From Zeugodacus cucurbitae (taxonomy: Eukaryota; Arthropoda; Insecta; Diptera; Tephritidae), in assembly GCF_028554725.1 (NCBI RefSeq), contig NC_071671.1, positions 24,365,501 through 24,429,500 of the forward strand: a DNA stretch of 64,000 bases. Reading direction: 5' to 3'. The notes under the pieces are model-generated. The model was not told where the DNA came from. It did not search any database and worked only from the letters and a program-made list of their open reading frames with translations. This document shows, one piece after another, positions 9,730 to 21,115 of this stretch (positions are counted from its first letter, which is position 1; the number at the start of each line of letters is the position of its first letter). The translations under genes were made by a program, and so were the position numbers.

Positions 9730-11365
9730 TATAAATACACCCCTGTACTCACACTTGCTTGTTGCCTTATTGTCGTGGGCGCGCTCATCACTTCACACAT
9801 GCACGTACACTTGTTCGCTTGCCGCAAACCACAATTCAGCCGGAGCGCGTTCGCTCTCTGAATTGCTTGCGCTCGCTCTCTCACGTGCCGCTCTGCTCTT
9901 TGCCAACAAAACTCCGGCTGAGCGTATGTTGGCTTGTGCCTTATGAAACGTCATGAATTTACCGTTCACTCGGCCACGCTTGCTCAGCCCTACACAACAT
10001 CAGAGTACAAACATACACACACACACGCATGTGTAGATATATTCGCCGTAAAGTGTCAGCAAAAACAAAAAAGCCAAAAAGCAAGCAAACCAAGCAAAAC
10101 GCTAGCCAAAACACTCGCGTACTCGCAACTCGGCAGTCAGTCACAATTGGACGACAGTGTACATTGTAATTAGTTTTCGTGGAAGTCAACCTGCAGCGGC
10201 GCGTTTCGTCTACCATTGCGAACAGAAGCGCTTACTGCATTTGTTAAACTGAAAATTAAAAATAAAACAACAACAAAAAGTAGTGAATAATATAAAAAAA
10301 CATTTGTGCTGTCAAACAAAGTGTCTTTGAAGGCGGCGCATTACAATTTGTTGGTGGAAAATAAGAAGCATAAGCAAACACTTGTAGGCCGGCATATCTG
10401 GACGGGCTTTTCAGTGAGGTATGCGAGTTTTTCTTTGTGAAATTTATGTATTTAGTGTAGTTGTAACTGCATGAACACCAAATTTTGTGATGCATTTATT
10501 ACAACAACAACAACAACATCAAAAACATTAAACAGCTCCGAAATTGTGTTGCAATATTTGTTGTTGCTGTTTTTCATTTTTGCAACGCTTGAAAATTGTA
10601 ATTCGTTTGTTTTGTTGTTCGGTACTCGTTTGTTGTTTGTGATTTTGCTACATACATACACATAGTTGTCGTTGTCATTGCCTCGCGCTCTCTCACACTT
10701 TTCCCCTCTATATTGCCCTGATTGCTCTGTTGTCTGCCGAGCACAGCCAGAGACATCGCTGCTCAAACACTCACACTTACAGGCATACACGTGTGGCCCA
10801 TCCACCAGCACACCTCCTTAATTGCACAGCAGCGCGTTAGCGTCGTCGCTCTCTTTGTTGCAATGCATGCGCGCGGCGAATTCATCTTAGTTCTTCGCTC
10901 AGCAGTTACATGCATATGTATGTATGTTTGTATTTATGTATATGTTTGTAAGCTGTGTGCTGTCTGTTTGTGTACTGCCATCCGACAGCTCAGCGCTCGC
11001 AAGCGTATTACATACAGCTGCGGTACTTCGGCTGCAATTCCTCGTCTACTTACACGAAAAGCCGCGTTTCGCTGTTGTTGCTATTATTTTTGTTGTTATC
11101 ATTGTTATTGTTGGCGCTGCTGCTGCTGCATGTTGTACGCGATGCGCCTTTACTTCACAAGCATTATTTGTGTGCGTGCGTGTGTTTGTTGTTCGTCGTG
11201 AGTAGACGTGTTGCTGCGGCAACAACTGAACTCGCTCGCTCACTTCTCCACCGCTATGGATACAATTTTCAATTGTCGGCAAGGCAAAAACAATTACAAT
11301 CGGCTGTGTTGTACTCGCCAACAGTATATAAAGTGTATGTGCCTCCCCCAGCCCGGCTATAGGTA
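9730..11365 (+). promoter_or_regulatory. G+C-richer island: candidate promoter(s) and non-coding first exon
   Basis: Base composition changes sharply from the flanking A+T-rich DNA. GAGA-type motifs (GCTCGCTCTCTCACG near 9869, GCGCTCTCTCAC near 10686) cluster here. An initiator-like TCAGTCAC lies at 10137-10144. It is followed by leader-like sequence with no long ORF and a plausible donor GAG|GTATGCG at 10418/10419. A TATATAAAG box at 11325-11333 could serve a second start. Reading frames in this island are compositional (Cys/Thr or Leu/Cys repeats), with no conserved domain visible. Promoter use and splicing are inferred. Confidence 0.4.
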
Positions 11366-11681
11366 ATTGCACTGTGGTGCAATTTGAGATGAAAAGTGGT
11401 GAAAAAATATTTAGCAAGAAATGTGTATGAAAAAAGTAAAAATATTAAATTTTTGTGGAATTTTTAATGAAAAATAAATAAATAAATATTTAATATTTTC
11501 TATAAACAAAGAAATTATCATAAATTAAAATCGATAATACATATGTATTTCAAAGCGGACGATTTCATAATTTTAAAACTATAAAGACTTTCTGAGTTAT
11601 TTTTTAAATGAAAATCTTCTAATTTTTCATAGTTAAAAAATTGTAACTTTGTAAATATAAATTATAATTAACTAATAAATA
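11366..11681. other. No gene seen, A+T-rich
   Basis: A+T-rich sequence between the island and MITE B2, with nothing recognised. Confidence 0.5.
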
Positions 11682-12162
11682 CAGTAGTTTTCAGAAATAA
11701 CGAATATTCGTTTTAACGAAAAGCGCTTATAACGAACAAGCAAATTTGTTACATTGACTACCTTAAATAACGAACATCGGTGATTTATAAATACTCGGTT
11801 TAACGAACAACATGAAGAAAACATATGAAGAAAGAGAAAAACATCAAATAACATCGAACCAGAATTAAAAATAAAACTTGAAAAAAATTCAAAAGAAATG
11901 TGCAAATTGAAAAAAATGTGGAATTATTTAAAATGGCTTAAATAAATCGTAAATATTTTTGTATTGAATTTATTGAATAAAAAACTTTAAGAAAACGTAA
12001 AGATGGACGGTGGTTGAAGAGTTCAGTGCGACCAAGTAAAGCCATTTCGATTTCAGTGCTGCCAGTTTGTATGAAAATTTGGAAAGTTTGTTCGATTGGC
12101 TTGTCTATAGCAGTTAGCCAATCGATGACAGCTAATATGTTCGTTATTTCGGAAAACTACTA
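11682..12162 (-). mobile_element. MITE family B, copy B2 (reverse orientation)
   Basis: It starts CAGTAGTTTTCAGAAATAAC after a TA and ends TTATTTCGGAAAACTACTA with the last bases mutated. The left half matches the right half of B1 in reverse complement, for example AAGCGCTTATAACGAACAAG. The right 160 bp (12000-12140) is less A+T-rich and has no obvious B1 equivalent, so B1 and B2 differ in their interior. Confidence 0.75.
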
Positions 12163-13133
12163 TAATTATAAATCAAAATTATAATTATACAATCTAAATT
12201 TTCCATAAACAATATTCTAAGAATAATTTAAACATGTTTTTTAAAATATACAGGAAAATATAGTTCCTATCTTGATGTGTTCGACGCTCCAACAATATTT
12301 CTCCTGGAATGTTATCCTCTGAAAACACCAATTCAACTTAGCATGTAAAATAAAAACAAAAAACATTTCGGTTTCTAATAAGATTCTAAACGCATCCAAT
12401 TGGAAACTAAAACTCTGTATTAGTACCTACAAGGCTTAGTGCACGATATGATGCTTTAACCTTAGAGTAATTCTTTTAAATTAAAATGTGAAAGTTAAAC
12501 TTTTTGTTTAAAATTTTGAAAATTGAAAATTTTCAAATGATCTAATTTTTAGGAAGTAATAGCCAATACAGGCTAAAACCACGACTATTCAACACAAATT
12601 GTTATATTTGTTTTTGAAAAGTTTCACAAGAGCCACTATGTATCCATTGAACACTTTTTTCAACACAAAAAGAAGTGAATAAGTTTGTTCAAGGAGATTT
12701 TGCTATCTGTCACTATTTACAACTTTAACTTTGAGTGCTTTGCCTCAACAGTCTAAAACCACAACTATTCAACACAAATTCTAATACATTTTACAATCTT
12801 TATTAAAAATTATTAATTATTTATTGCAATTTTTGTCATTGTTATAAATTTGTCTGTACACATTTAGTGTACATTTTATATAAAAAGAGAATTACAACTT
12901 AATTTAAACTTTATTTACGTATTGAAATGCCGGATTACTACCATTTCTATGTGGTTAATTAATATATTTCAAATAATTATAAATGCTTATTTCATCATTA
13001 TGAAAGCCATTTTTATTAGGGTTACAGTGATAAAACTCGTATAAATATCTGCATCTTGCTCAAATATACGAATTTTTCTCGTTAATAAGTAAATTTTATA
13101 GAAGAAACAAAAATAATTTTTTATATAAATATA
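12163..13133. other. Unassigned; holds a 31-bp direct repeat spaced 180 bp
   Basis: No gene is visible. The sequence around CTAAAACCACGACTATTC (12570-12600) recurs at 12750-12780 with about two differences, exactly 180 bp apart. The sequence between the copies is not repeated. Confidence 0.5.
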
Positions 13134-13675
13134 CAGTGGAATTTCTCTAACTCGAATCACCATAATCCACAAAAAACCTTCGAGTTAGTGCGACTTCGAG
13201 TTATAGAATATTCATTTTTTGAATAAGCTGTAAAATGTAGGTTTATACCCAGCTTTATTTGTTTACTTCGCATAAAGTTTTATGTACATACGTTAAAACA
13301 TGTATTCTGTAATTTTTTTGTTGTCATTTGCAATTGGTTAGCTCTTGACATCTGTATCCTATGCCGTTGTTACATGATTTTTGCATTCCAAAAATGTAAA
13401 ATAATAGTTTTTGTTCGCCTCCATAGGGAATCGATATATAGGGAATCTTTTAAAATTTTGCCTTGATAGTAAAATTTTAAGTGTAATACAACAATCACAC
13501 TGCCCTGGTCGAAAAGTTCGATTTATGGAAGGAAATTTGTATGAAGTTTGACTTCTATTGCCAATTCAAGAGTTCGAGTTATGGAGGGAAATTTGTATGA
13601 AATTCGATTTCTAAAAGCTATTGCCAGTTCAAAAGTTCGAGTTATGGAGATCTTCGAGTTATGGATGTTCCACTG
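13134..13675 (-). mobile_element. MITE family A, copy A4 (complete, reverse orientation)
   Basis: It begins CAGTGGAATTTCTCTAACTC and ends ATGGATGTTCCACTG, flanked by TA on both sides. Its orientation is opposite to A2. The right part shows the repeated subunits GGAAATTTGTATGAA plus TTCGAGTTATGGA of the family. Confidence 0.8.
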
Positions 13676-13929
13676 TATTTTCTTGTGATATTTTTACGAA
13701 CAAATTCGAATGACTTCAAATACAATTTTTATCACAATTATTGTGTAAGTTTGTATGCTAATCTATTTTAAATGTACGAATATACCAATAAAAGAAAATA
13801 CTTTTATGTATTACAGCTGAAAAAACCAACATGAAGCATAATTTCATATTAGATATTAAAAAAATATTTAAATAATTATAACATTTCATAAATAGTTATT
13901 TTAATGTATAAAGTATATATCAAAATTAA
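13676..13929. other. No gene seen, A+T-rich
   Basis: Short A+T-rich spacer between MITE A4 and the next island. Confidence 0.5.
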
Positions 13930-15658
13930 ATGTACGCTAAAATATATTTAACACCAAAATTGTGCACCTGCCACACACTGTGCGCAGCCCCAACACCGTC
14001 TTCGCTGCTTACTACTGGCTACTGCCTCCGTGCGCCGTTTTGGCGTACAACGTTCGGGCGGCAGCGCTGCGCTGCGCCTGCTACATCGTGTTGGCGAAAT
14101 GAATTTTCTCTTTTTCACATTTGGGGCCAATTTTTTAGTACGAATTGTACTTTGAAGCGAATCGGAGGTGCTGAGCGGGTCTAAAATACCAAAACCTACT
14201 ACATACCGATCGACCGGAGCAACAAAAAAATATTGACAAATAATCACTTCATTTTTGTGTGCTGTAAAGTTGTAAAATTGTGAAATTGTAATTGCAGAAA
14301 GCATTAAAAGAAAATCAATTCGCAGAGCGGCAAGCAATTAAATTTGTGTGCGCGAAAGCAAAGAAATTCTGCATTTTGTGGGGAAAAAGTGGCGTTAGCC
14401 GAAGTCAAGCAGCTAAGTAAAAAGCAAGTGCAACAACAAGTGCGTGCAGCAAAGTCATTTTGAGTTGTAGAAGCAGCAGAAAAAGTAAAAATCTGAAAAA
14501 TAAAATTGCAATAAAATTCCTAGTAAAGCGCTGCAAGCTGGAGAATAAAAAAGCTGCAAACCTCGAAGTTTATGAAGACAGCAAAAACACCACCAAACAC
14601 TTGAAACCACCACTAACAGCAGGAAGAAACAATTTACAACAAATAACAATAATAACAACAACTAGCAACAGTGTAGAGACACATACATATATACTCTTAA
14701 GTAGATACACATAGTTAAACACACATACATATATATTTATGTATATACACAATTGTATATACAACAGAGCGACTAACAAAAAAACTTTAAAACTCTATAA
14801 AAAATAATTAAAGAAATCTAAAAACACTCACAGCCATACACACATGCATACAGACAAAAACACACAAAACATTTGTAAAAAGCAAACCCAGAAAAACTAG
14901 CTGAGCAGCAATAACAATAACAACAACACACACATACACGCCAAAAAGTGCAGTAAGAAAGCGGAAAATTTTTGTGCAAAGTTGAGAAAATTTGCGAAAG
15001 TTCGAAAATATCGAAAAGTTGTGTGAATCCAAAGTCAAAATCGTGAAAATTTTGCAAAAAAATTTTAAAAATTCCTACGAAAAGTGTGTGTTTGTATGCA
15101 TTGAAGCGTGTGAAATTCTTATCAAAAAGCCAGCAGCATCAATTACAACAACAAAATTCTAAAATAAAATTTCCGCCTCCTCAGCCCCCCGCTCCAACAC
15201 AGTAGTACGTCGGTTAATGTGTGTGTATTTGTGTTAGCTCGCTTACTTCGTACATACTCGTACGTGAATGTGTGTCTCTAAGCCGAAGTTGGCAAATAAT
15301 CGTGTTTGTGTTTGTAACGCCGAAAGCGAAAACTAAACTAAAAAACAAAAACAAAAAGAATTGGAAAATTGCATGAGAAGCTGTGCAGCGCACCTGCAGT
15401 CATCGTTGAAGTCTTCAAACTTGAAGTTGCGTTTTTGTTCGAGCTCGAAAGTCGAGCGCTTTAGTGCAATTGTTGTTTATGCATATGTGCGCCAAACACG
15501 CTAATCAATCAGCTACAGCTAAGAAAATATACATAAATTAAAAACTGTCTAAACGAGCGTCCGTCGGTAAAGTGAAAGTGCAAGAACGTAAAATTGCAGC
15601 AGCTAGCCAACAGCCAAGTGGAGCAGCGACGACAGTTGAGGAAGCCGCGCTTTGTACG
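13930..15658 (+). promoter_or_regulatory. Candidate promoter and long non-coding first exon (leader-like)
   Basis: A G+C-rich core at 13965-14210 is followed by about 1.4 kb of leader-like, A-rich plus-strand sequence (AAAAAGTGGCG, CAACAACAAGTGCGTGCAGC, AAGTGAAAGTGCAAG) typical of long 5' UTRs in fly developmental genes. It ends at a possible donor ACG|GTAATTG (15658/15659), after which the composition drops abruptly to A/T only. No convincing ORF is present. The exon and its end are inferred from composition and the donor alone. Confidence 0.35.
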
Positions 15659-16962
15659 GTAATTGAATTATAACACTTTAACTACTTCACTTGCAGCTAC
15701 CATGTGTAGCGCTAACATGACTATATACATATGTATGTATGTATGTGGACTTGTATTTAGTTTCATACATAGATGTGCTAACTAGTGGTCAGGTTGTTAC
15801 TTTATTGCGTACAGGAAATTATTAAAAAATTGATAAAATTAAAAATGTGTGACCAGTGACTTAAATATATAAAAATTATTTTAAAAATATATAATAAAAA
15901 AATAATAATAATACTAAATTAATAAATATTTAAAAATAAAAATATACAAATATGACAGTGTAATATCACAAATTAAAATTAATTATTAAAGTTAAAAAAA
16001 TAATTATATACCTAATTTAAATTTAAATATAATATATACTAATTTTAATGAAAAAGTATATGTTATTTTTAAATAATGAACTCAACATTGTGTTGTAAAA
16101 AACTAAAATAATTTAAATAATAACTAAATACATTTCATTCAAAAAATACCAATAATATTTAATCAAAAAGAAATGTTAGTGTCACAATTATAAAGTATAT
16201 TTCCCTGCACATTGGAATAAATTAAGAAGAGTGTTGTTCTTGCAGTGATAGAAAATATAAAAGAACAAATAAATAAATAAATAATAATGCAGATGAGAAA
16301 GAAAACAATATTTATTTAATTCTTCAATAAACTTTAGCAAAACTATTTAAATAAATGTAGAGACAATCGATTTTTTATTTACTTAAAAAAATATAATAAA
16401 CATAGCGAGTATAAAAAATACTAATTTAATAAATTTAGGTAATTTATAAATAAGAACATTATAAAGAAAAAATGTAAATCAAGTAGTATAAAAAAGCAAC
16501 AACAGGAAAATATAGATTAAAAACCATACTTTTTCTAATAAAAAGTTTTATAAAATAAAATGAATACAAAAGTATTGAGTATATTTAATTTGACAAAATT
16601 AAAAAAATGCATGATCTACGAGTTAAAAAAAATAATATACATTTAATGTAATATTAAAAACAAATATTAAATGAAATATATTTATAGATGAAATATAAAT
16701 AACACTTTAAAATTTTAAAATTATGCATACAAAATACATCAAAAATTGTTAAAATGAATGGTAATAACTAACTTCATATAAATGCTAAATCGTTAATATA
16801 TATGTATATATGTTTTAATTAAAATTATGAAACGTATAATAAAAAGTAATACTATTTATATAAAAATAAAACTAATTAATGTAGTCACAGGTCAATATTC
16901 AAAGCAAAAAAAAAAAATATATATATATATATGCATAAGAATATATATATATATATAAGAAA
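15659..16962. repeat. Strand-asymmetric A-rich low-complexity block
   Basis: About 1.3 kb made almost only of A and T with clear excess of A on the plus strand (ATAAAAATA-type text), including AT runs at 16918-16957. No gene is present. It sits directly after the presumed donor of the preceding leader-like exon. Confidence 0.6.
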
Positions 16963-17870
16963 ACAAGTAAGGAAGGGCTAAGTTCGGGTGTAACCGAACA
17001 TTTTATACTCTCGCAATTTATTTATTTAACTTTATTTATATTATATAATACACAATTTGATCCACATATTCGTCATATATATTGTATAAAGTCCATTGAA
17101 AGTTGGTAACCATAATATTAAGTTAGAAGCACCGAGGTCCTCGTGTTCGATATATGGGACCTTAAAAACCTATGGTCCGATTTCGGCGATTTTTAGAGTG
17201 GGACTGCCACACTATAAACATAGTATTTGTGCAAAGTTCTGCACCGATATCTTCACTAGTGCTTACTTTATATATTGTAAAGTAAACGATTCAGATCGTC
17301 TTCAAAGTTCATAGTGCAATCCAAGGTAGATTAGATTAGATTATATTGTGAGGATTGCACCGCGACCTAAGGTCTATTGTGCCCTCTCCAGTTATCACAG
17401 CACCCCCTCCAACCCCGTCACGTTAAGAAATCTTAACAGTGTTGCAGGGCTGATGCATGCGATACTTCCTCTTTGGGGATAAAGAGCCCCAATTCACTGT
17501 CCCCTCTCATCCGCGATCGCCGGGCAGTCAAGGAGTAGGTGCACTGGGGTCTCCGCCTCTAAATCACAAAATCGGCAAAGGTCCGACGAGTGTATTCCCA
17601 TTTTGTGCAGATGGCACCGTAGTCTGCAGTGGCTGGTATATAGTGCCACCAATTGTCTCAGCTTGTTCCTGGGGAGCGCAATCCAAGTTACAGCTTGCAC
17701 ACACGGACGGACAGACAGACATTCGGATTTGAACTCCACTCTTCACCCTAATCACTTTGGTATATACATATAACCCTATATCTAACTCGTTCAGTTTTGG
17801 GTGTTACAAACAACCGTTATGTGAACAAAACTATAATACTCTCTTTAGCAACTTTGTTGCGAGAGTATAA
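16963..17870 (+). mobile_element. Family C repeat, copy C2 (DINE/Helentron-like), internally deleted and carrying a retroelement insertion
   Basis: The left end holds GTTCGGGTGTAACCGAAC (a short hairpin) and TTATACTCTCGCAA at 17003-17016. The right end holds the exact inverted copy TTGCGAGAGTATAA at 17857-17870, preceded by a hairpin with GCAAC/GTTGC. Compared with C3, about 650 bp of interior is missing. A 5'-truncated non-LTR fragment sits at 17326-17677. The CGGACGGACAGACAGACATT core lies at 17704-17723. Confidence 0.75.
17326..17677 (-). mobile_element. 5'-truncated non-LTR retrotransposon 3' end with 10-bp target-site duplication
   Basis: The insertion is bounded by GCAATCCAAG at 17316-17325 and again at 17678-17687. 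On the minus strand 17677-17494 encodes the C-terminal end of an ORF2: LPRNKLRQLVALYTSHCRLR and LHKMGIHSS, then a zinc-binding C-X2-C-X8-H-X4-C segment (LCRFCDLEAETPVHLLLDC), ending in TGA. This matches the C-terminal domain of jockey/R1/I-type ORF2 proteins. The 3' UTR runs to 17326 and ends in TAATC-type tandem repeats instead of poly(A). The clean duplication and open frame suggest a fairly young insertion. Confidence 0.85.
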
Positions 17871-18372
17871 TAAGTGAATGCAATAAAGCATAATAATCGA
17901 TTTAAAAAAATATATGATAAGTTAAAAAAAGAAAGAAGGAAGCCAAATTACAAAATCACAAGACAGGAACGGACCGTAGGTTCATTATCGAGTTCTTAAT
18001 CAAGTCTATAATTAAATCAAACAAAGTCAATAACATAAACTGCCTTTTTAAGATTCTTTTTATTTATTGTTGTTGTTGTAAAACGTTCTCAATTACGTGT
18101 GAGGAAAAAATGAAGTAATATAAACGAAATAAAGACATTTGCTAAAACTATATCCTTACCTAAAAATTTAAATTTACGTAGACTAGTTGATAACATAGAT
18201 TTTTAACGTTTTAAAAAGCATATGTACATTATAAATGTTCTTCGGTGAATATAAATATTGGAAGGAGATTTAGTTTTCTAAATCTTTCAGTACCATTCAT
18301 GTATTTTTGTTTAGTGTAATACTTAGGAAATTATATCTCTGGTTTGAAAGAAAAAACATATTCTTGCACATA
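17871..18372. other. Unassigned; left member of a diverged duplication
   Basis: No gene is visible. 17961-18080 (AGACAGGAAC ... TTTATTGTTGTTGTTG) resembles 20577-20720; see the finding on this pair. Confidence 0.5.
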
Positions 18373-18911
18373 CAGTAGAACTTCCCTAACTCGAATCATT
18401 ATAATCCTAAAAAAAAATTAGAGTTAGAGGGACTTCAAGTTATAGAAATTTTCAATAAAATAAAATATAGGTTTTTACATAATTTTATTTATTTACTCCG
18501 CATAATGTTTTATGTACTTACGTTAAAACATGCATTCTGTAATTTTGTTTGTCGCAGTTTGCTACTGTTTGTTTCTTGACGTTTGTACCCCATGCCTTTG
18601 TTACATGATTTATGCAATCCATAAGTGCAATATCATATTTTTTGTTCGCCTCTATACGATATAAAGGAACTCTTTAAAAAGTATTATTTTGTATTATGCA
18701 CTGGTCGAAAAGTTTGATTTATGAAACGAAATTTGTATGAAATTTGACCTCTTTTGCCAGTTCAAGAGTTCGAGTTATGAAGATCTTCGAGTTAAAGAAG
18801 TTTGAGTTATAAAAGGAAATTTGTATGAAATTTGACTTCTATTGCTAATTTAAGAGTTCGAGTTATGAAGATCTTCGAGTTATAGAAGTTCGAGTTATGG
18901 AAGTTCTTCTG
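18373..18911 (-). mobile_element. MITE family A, copy A5 (reverse orientation, internal duplication)
   Basis: It begins CAGTAGAACTTCCCTAACTC after TA and ends AGTTCTTCTG before TA (mutated end). The interior matches A4. In the right arm AGAGTTCGAGTTATGAAGAT occurs twice (18765 and 18853), an 88-bp tandem unit. Confidence 0.75.
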
Positions 18912-20576
18912 TATATAGAAAATTCTAAAATGGAATCTTTAATATTTAAAAATTACGAAATTTTAATTCTTATCGTTTTCCAACTAAAAGTTCGAGTAGT
19001 TTTCTTCTATATAACACTTCAATATTTTTCTTTGCATGGTTTTGTTCTATAAAATTGCTTACAGCATAAACCTTTAACTGTTACAAACCACCCACCATGC
19101 AGAAGAAAAATAAATTATTTTACAACCCTCTCAAGTACAATACAATTTCTTTACAGTTTTACTCTATTTTACTATATAAAATGTAGGTATGTGTGTATAT
19201 ATACACATATTTATGACATAAAAGCATCCCTGCTGTTCTGCAACCTAAACGCACAGACTTTCTAAATCCTATTCTTTTTGTCACTGTCATTGATTGTTAG
19301 AGGACGAAGGTTAAATAAAATGTTTACAGACAAGCTTTTATGTTCTTACAATACTGATTTTTATATAACTTTAAATTTCATGTGTTATATAACATATTTA
19401 CTGGCTTGGGTTGAGGAAAAAGTAATGAATATTTAGCTTATAAGAATATATTTTCGAGGCTTTAAATATTTATTATATTTCAATTTAATAGAAAAAATAA
19501 TTCCCGATCGAACAAAAATTCGTAAAAATTTAAATACTAGTCACTTCCTTTGAAATATATTTTTTTAAATTGTTATTATTATTATTTTTTCAACGAGAAC
19601 ATTTTTATTTAATTCTTTAAAACACAGTTAAATCACACCATTTTCAATTTAATTAAAAAAAAAAAATTTACAATCACCTTCACCACAACCCTCTATTCCA
19701 CATCCTTTACTGGCCACTTTAACCTTTAATCCCATTTTCACCCAGCTCTAAAGCTTCTCCGCTTGCGTCCTGTACAAAGCTATCATATACACCAATATAC
19801 TAACTATATATACATCTGTGTAACTATAAAATACACTTTAGAGCATAGCAAAAAAAAAAAAAATCAACCAAACTCTCCACTCGTCCCACCGGCTGTGGCT
19901 GTTTGGAAAAACTAGTTTTTCTATTATTTACAGTCGCGAATATAATTGTTGTCGAACCAGTCTTCTTGCCGTCGGCGCACGGTGTAATGACCAAATGTCT
20001 CATCTGAGTACACATTTACATACTTTTAGTTGTAAAGCGGCATATTCAGAGTAATAATGGCCGTCTGAAGGCAGGGAAATAAACTTTGCCATTTTATTGC
20101 AATTTAACCAGCTTCTGGTCGTTAAAAGAAGCACGTGAATATATGTATATTTTTTTATTACACTGAACTTGATTTTAGATTCAACTAAATTTATAGAGAA
20201 GTGAAAATTGCGGGGTCTAGTGGAGTGTGCATTAGTTTCAAGACTTCTATTAAGAGGAATTGTTAGAAGAACCAATAAAAAACGGTCTATACCAGATTTA
20301 TTAAGGTTGCTTCAGCGACGAATTTAAGGTATATTAGAGTTAGAACTTATTGGAATTGTATCAAGAGGTAGAACCAGCAATCTCGCTTTTGAACGGCTAA
20401 ATGAAGTTGTTTCACATTTGTTTAGACCATCTACTAAACCTTCCTCAGAACTTTATCACATTTGGATTCAAATCTTACTGACGATAAAATAAAACCCTTG
20501 CGCACAATTTCCAGCAGTCCAACTACTTTCCAGAAGTCTTAGAGAACTAGACTACAAATCTTCAATCCCCTTTTGA
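18912..20576. other. No gene seen
   Basis: A+T-rich sequence without a supported gene. Short open frames (for example 20000-20275 minus) show no domain and normal random composition. A few pyrimidine-rich tracts occur around 19680-19790. Confidence 0.5.
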
Positions 20577-20704
20577 AGACAGGAACGAATCAAACAAAGG
20601 TTCATTATTGATGTCCTTATTATGTTTATAACTAAATCAAAGAATGCCTACAACGGTAAAAATCTTTCCATTAACATACATTTTCCTTTTAAGATTCTTT
20701 TGAT

Positions 20705-20845
20705 TTATTGTTGTTGTAGCGGCTTAAAACATTCCCCAAATAATTCTAAGGGATGCTGTCGAAATGACAATCCTTGACCAGTTAAAAATCCTAGTCCGTT
20801 TAGGTTTCGTAGGCCCGACAGACGTGGGAACGACTTTTATACTGT
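20705..20845 (+). repeat. SINE-like dispersed repeat, copy D1
   Basis: It starts TTGTTGTTGTAGCGGC, then ATTCCCCAAATAATTCTAAG, GGGATGCTGTCGAAATGAC, CTTGACCAG, and ends with AGACGTGGGAACGAC. The same order of blocks recurs in D2. The pattern resembles a short repeat common in tephritid transcripts as I remember it. Pol III promoter boxes were not confirmed. Confidence 0.5.
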
Positions 20846-20991
20846 CTTTCATAACCGTTTTTAGCAGATATTGCTTAGAATAGTCTCATTTTCGTATACA
20901 TTTAGTTTCTTCATTGATTGTTACGGTTTCAGTAAAACCTAACGACGATGGAAAGTCTTCGTATCGACTTCGGCGTTTCTAGCTCTTTGAT

Positions 20992-21115
20992 GTTGTTGTA
21001 GCGACCTAAACCTTCCATAATTCTAAGGAATGCTGTCGATTTGGCAGTCTTTGGAGGGATAGGAATTCGACTTATTGAACCGTCTTTTGTGGGAACCGTT
21101 TCTAGCTCATTAGAG
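20992..21115 (+). repeat. SINE-like dispersed repeat, copy D2 (diverged)
   Basis: Blocks in the same order as D1: TTGTTGTAGCGACCTAAACC, TTCCATAATTCTAAGGAATG, CTGTCGATTTGGCAGTC, then TTTGTGGGAACCG. It is substantially diverged and slightly shorter than D1. Confidence 0.45.

Noticed and set aside
10722..11201. 159-codon plus-strand frame in the first island
   Set aside because: Composition is Cys/Thr/Leu-rich from GTTGTTATT and GTATGT repeats. Overlapping frames on both strands are equally open and no domain is visible.
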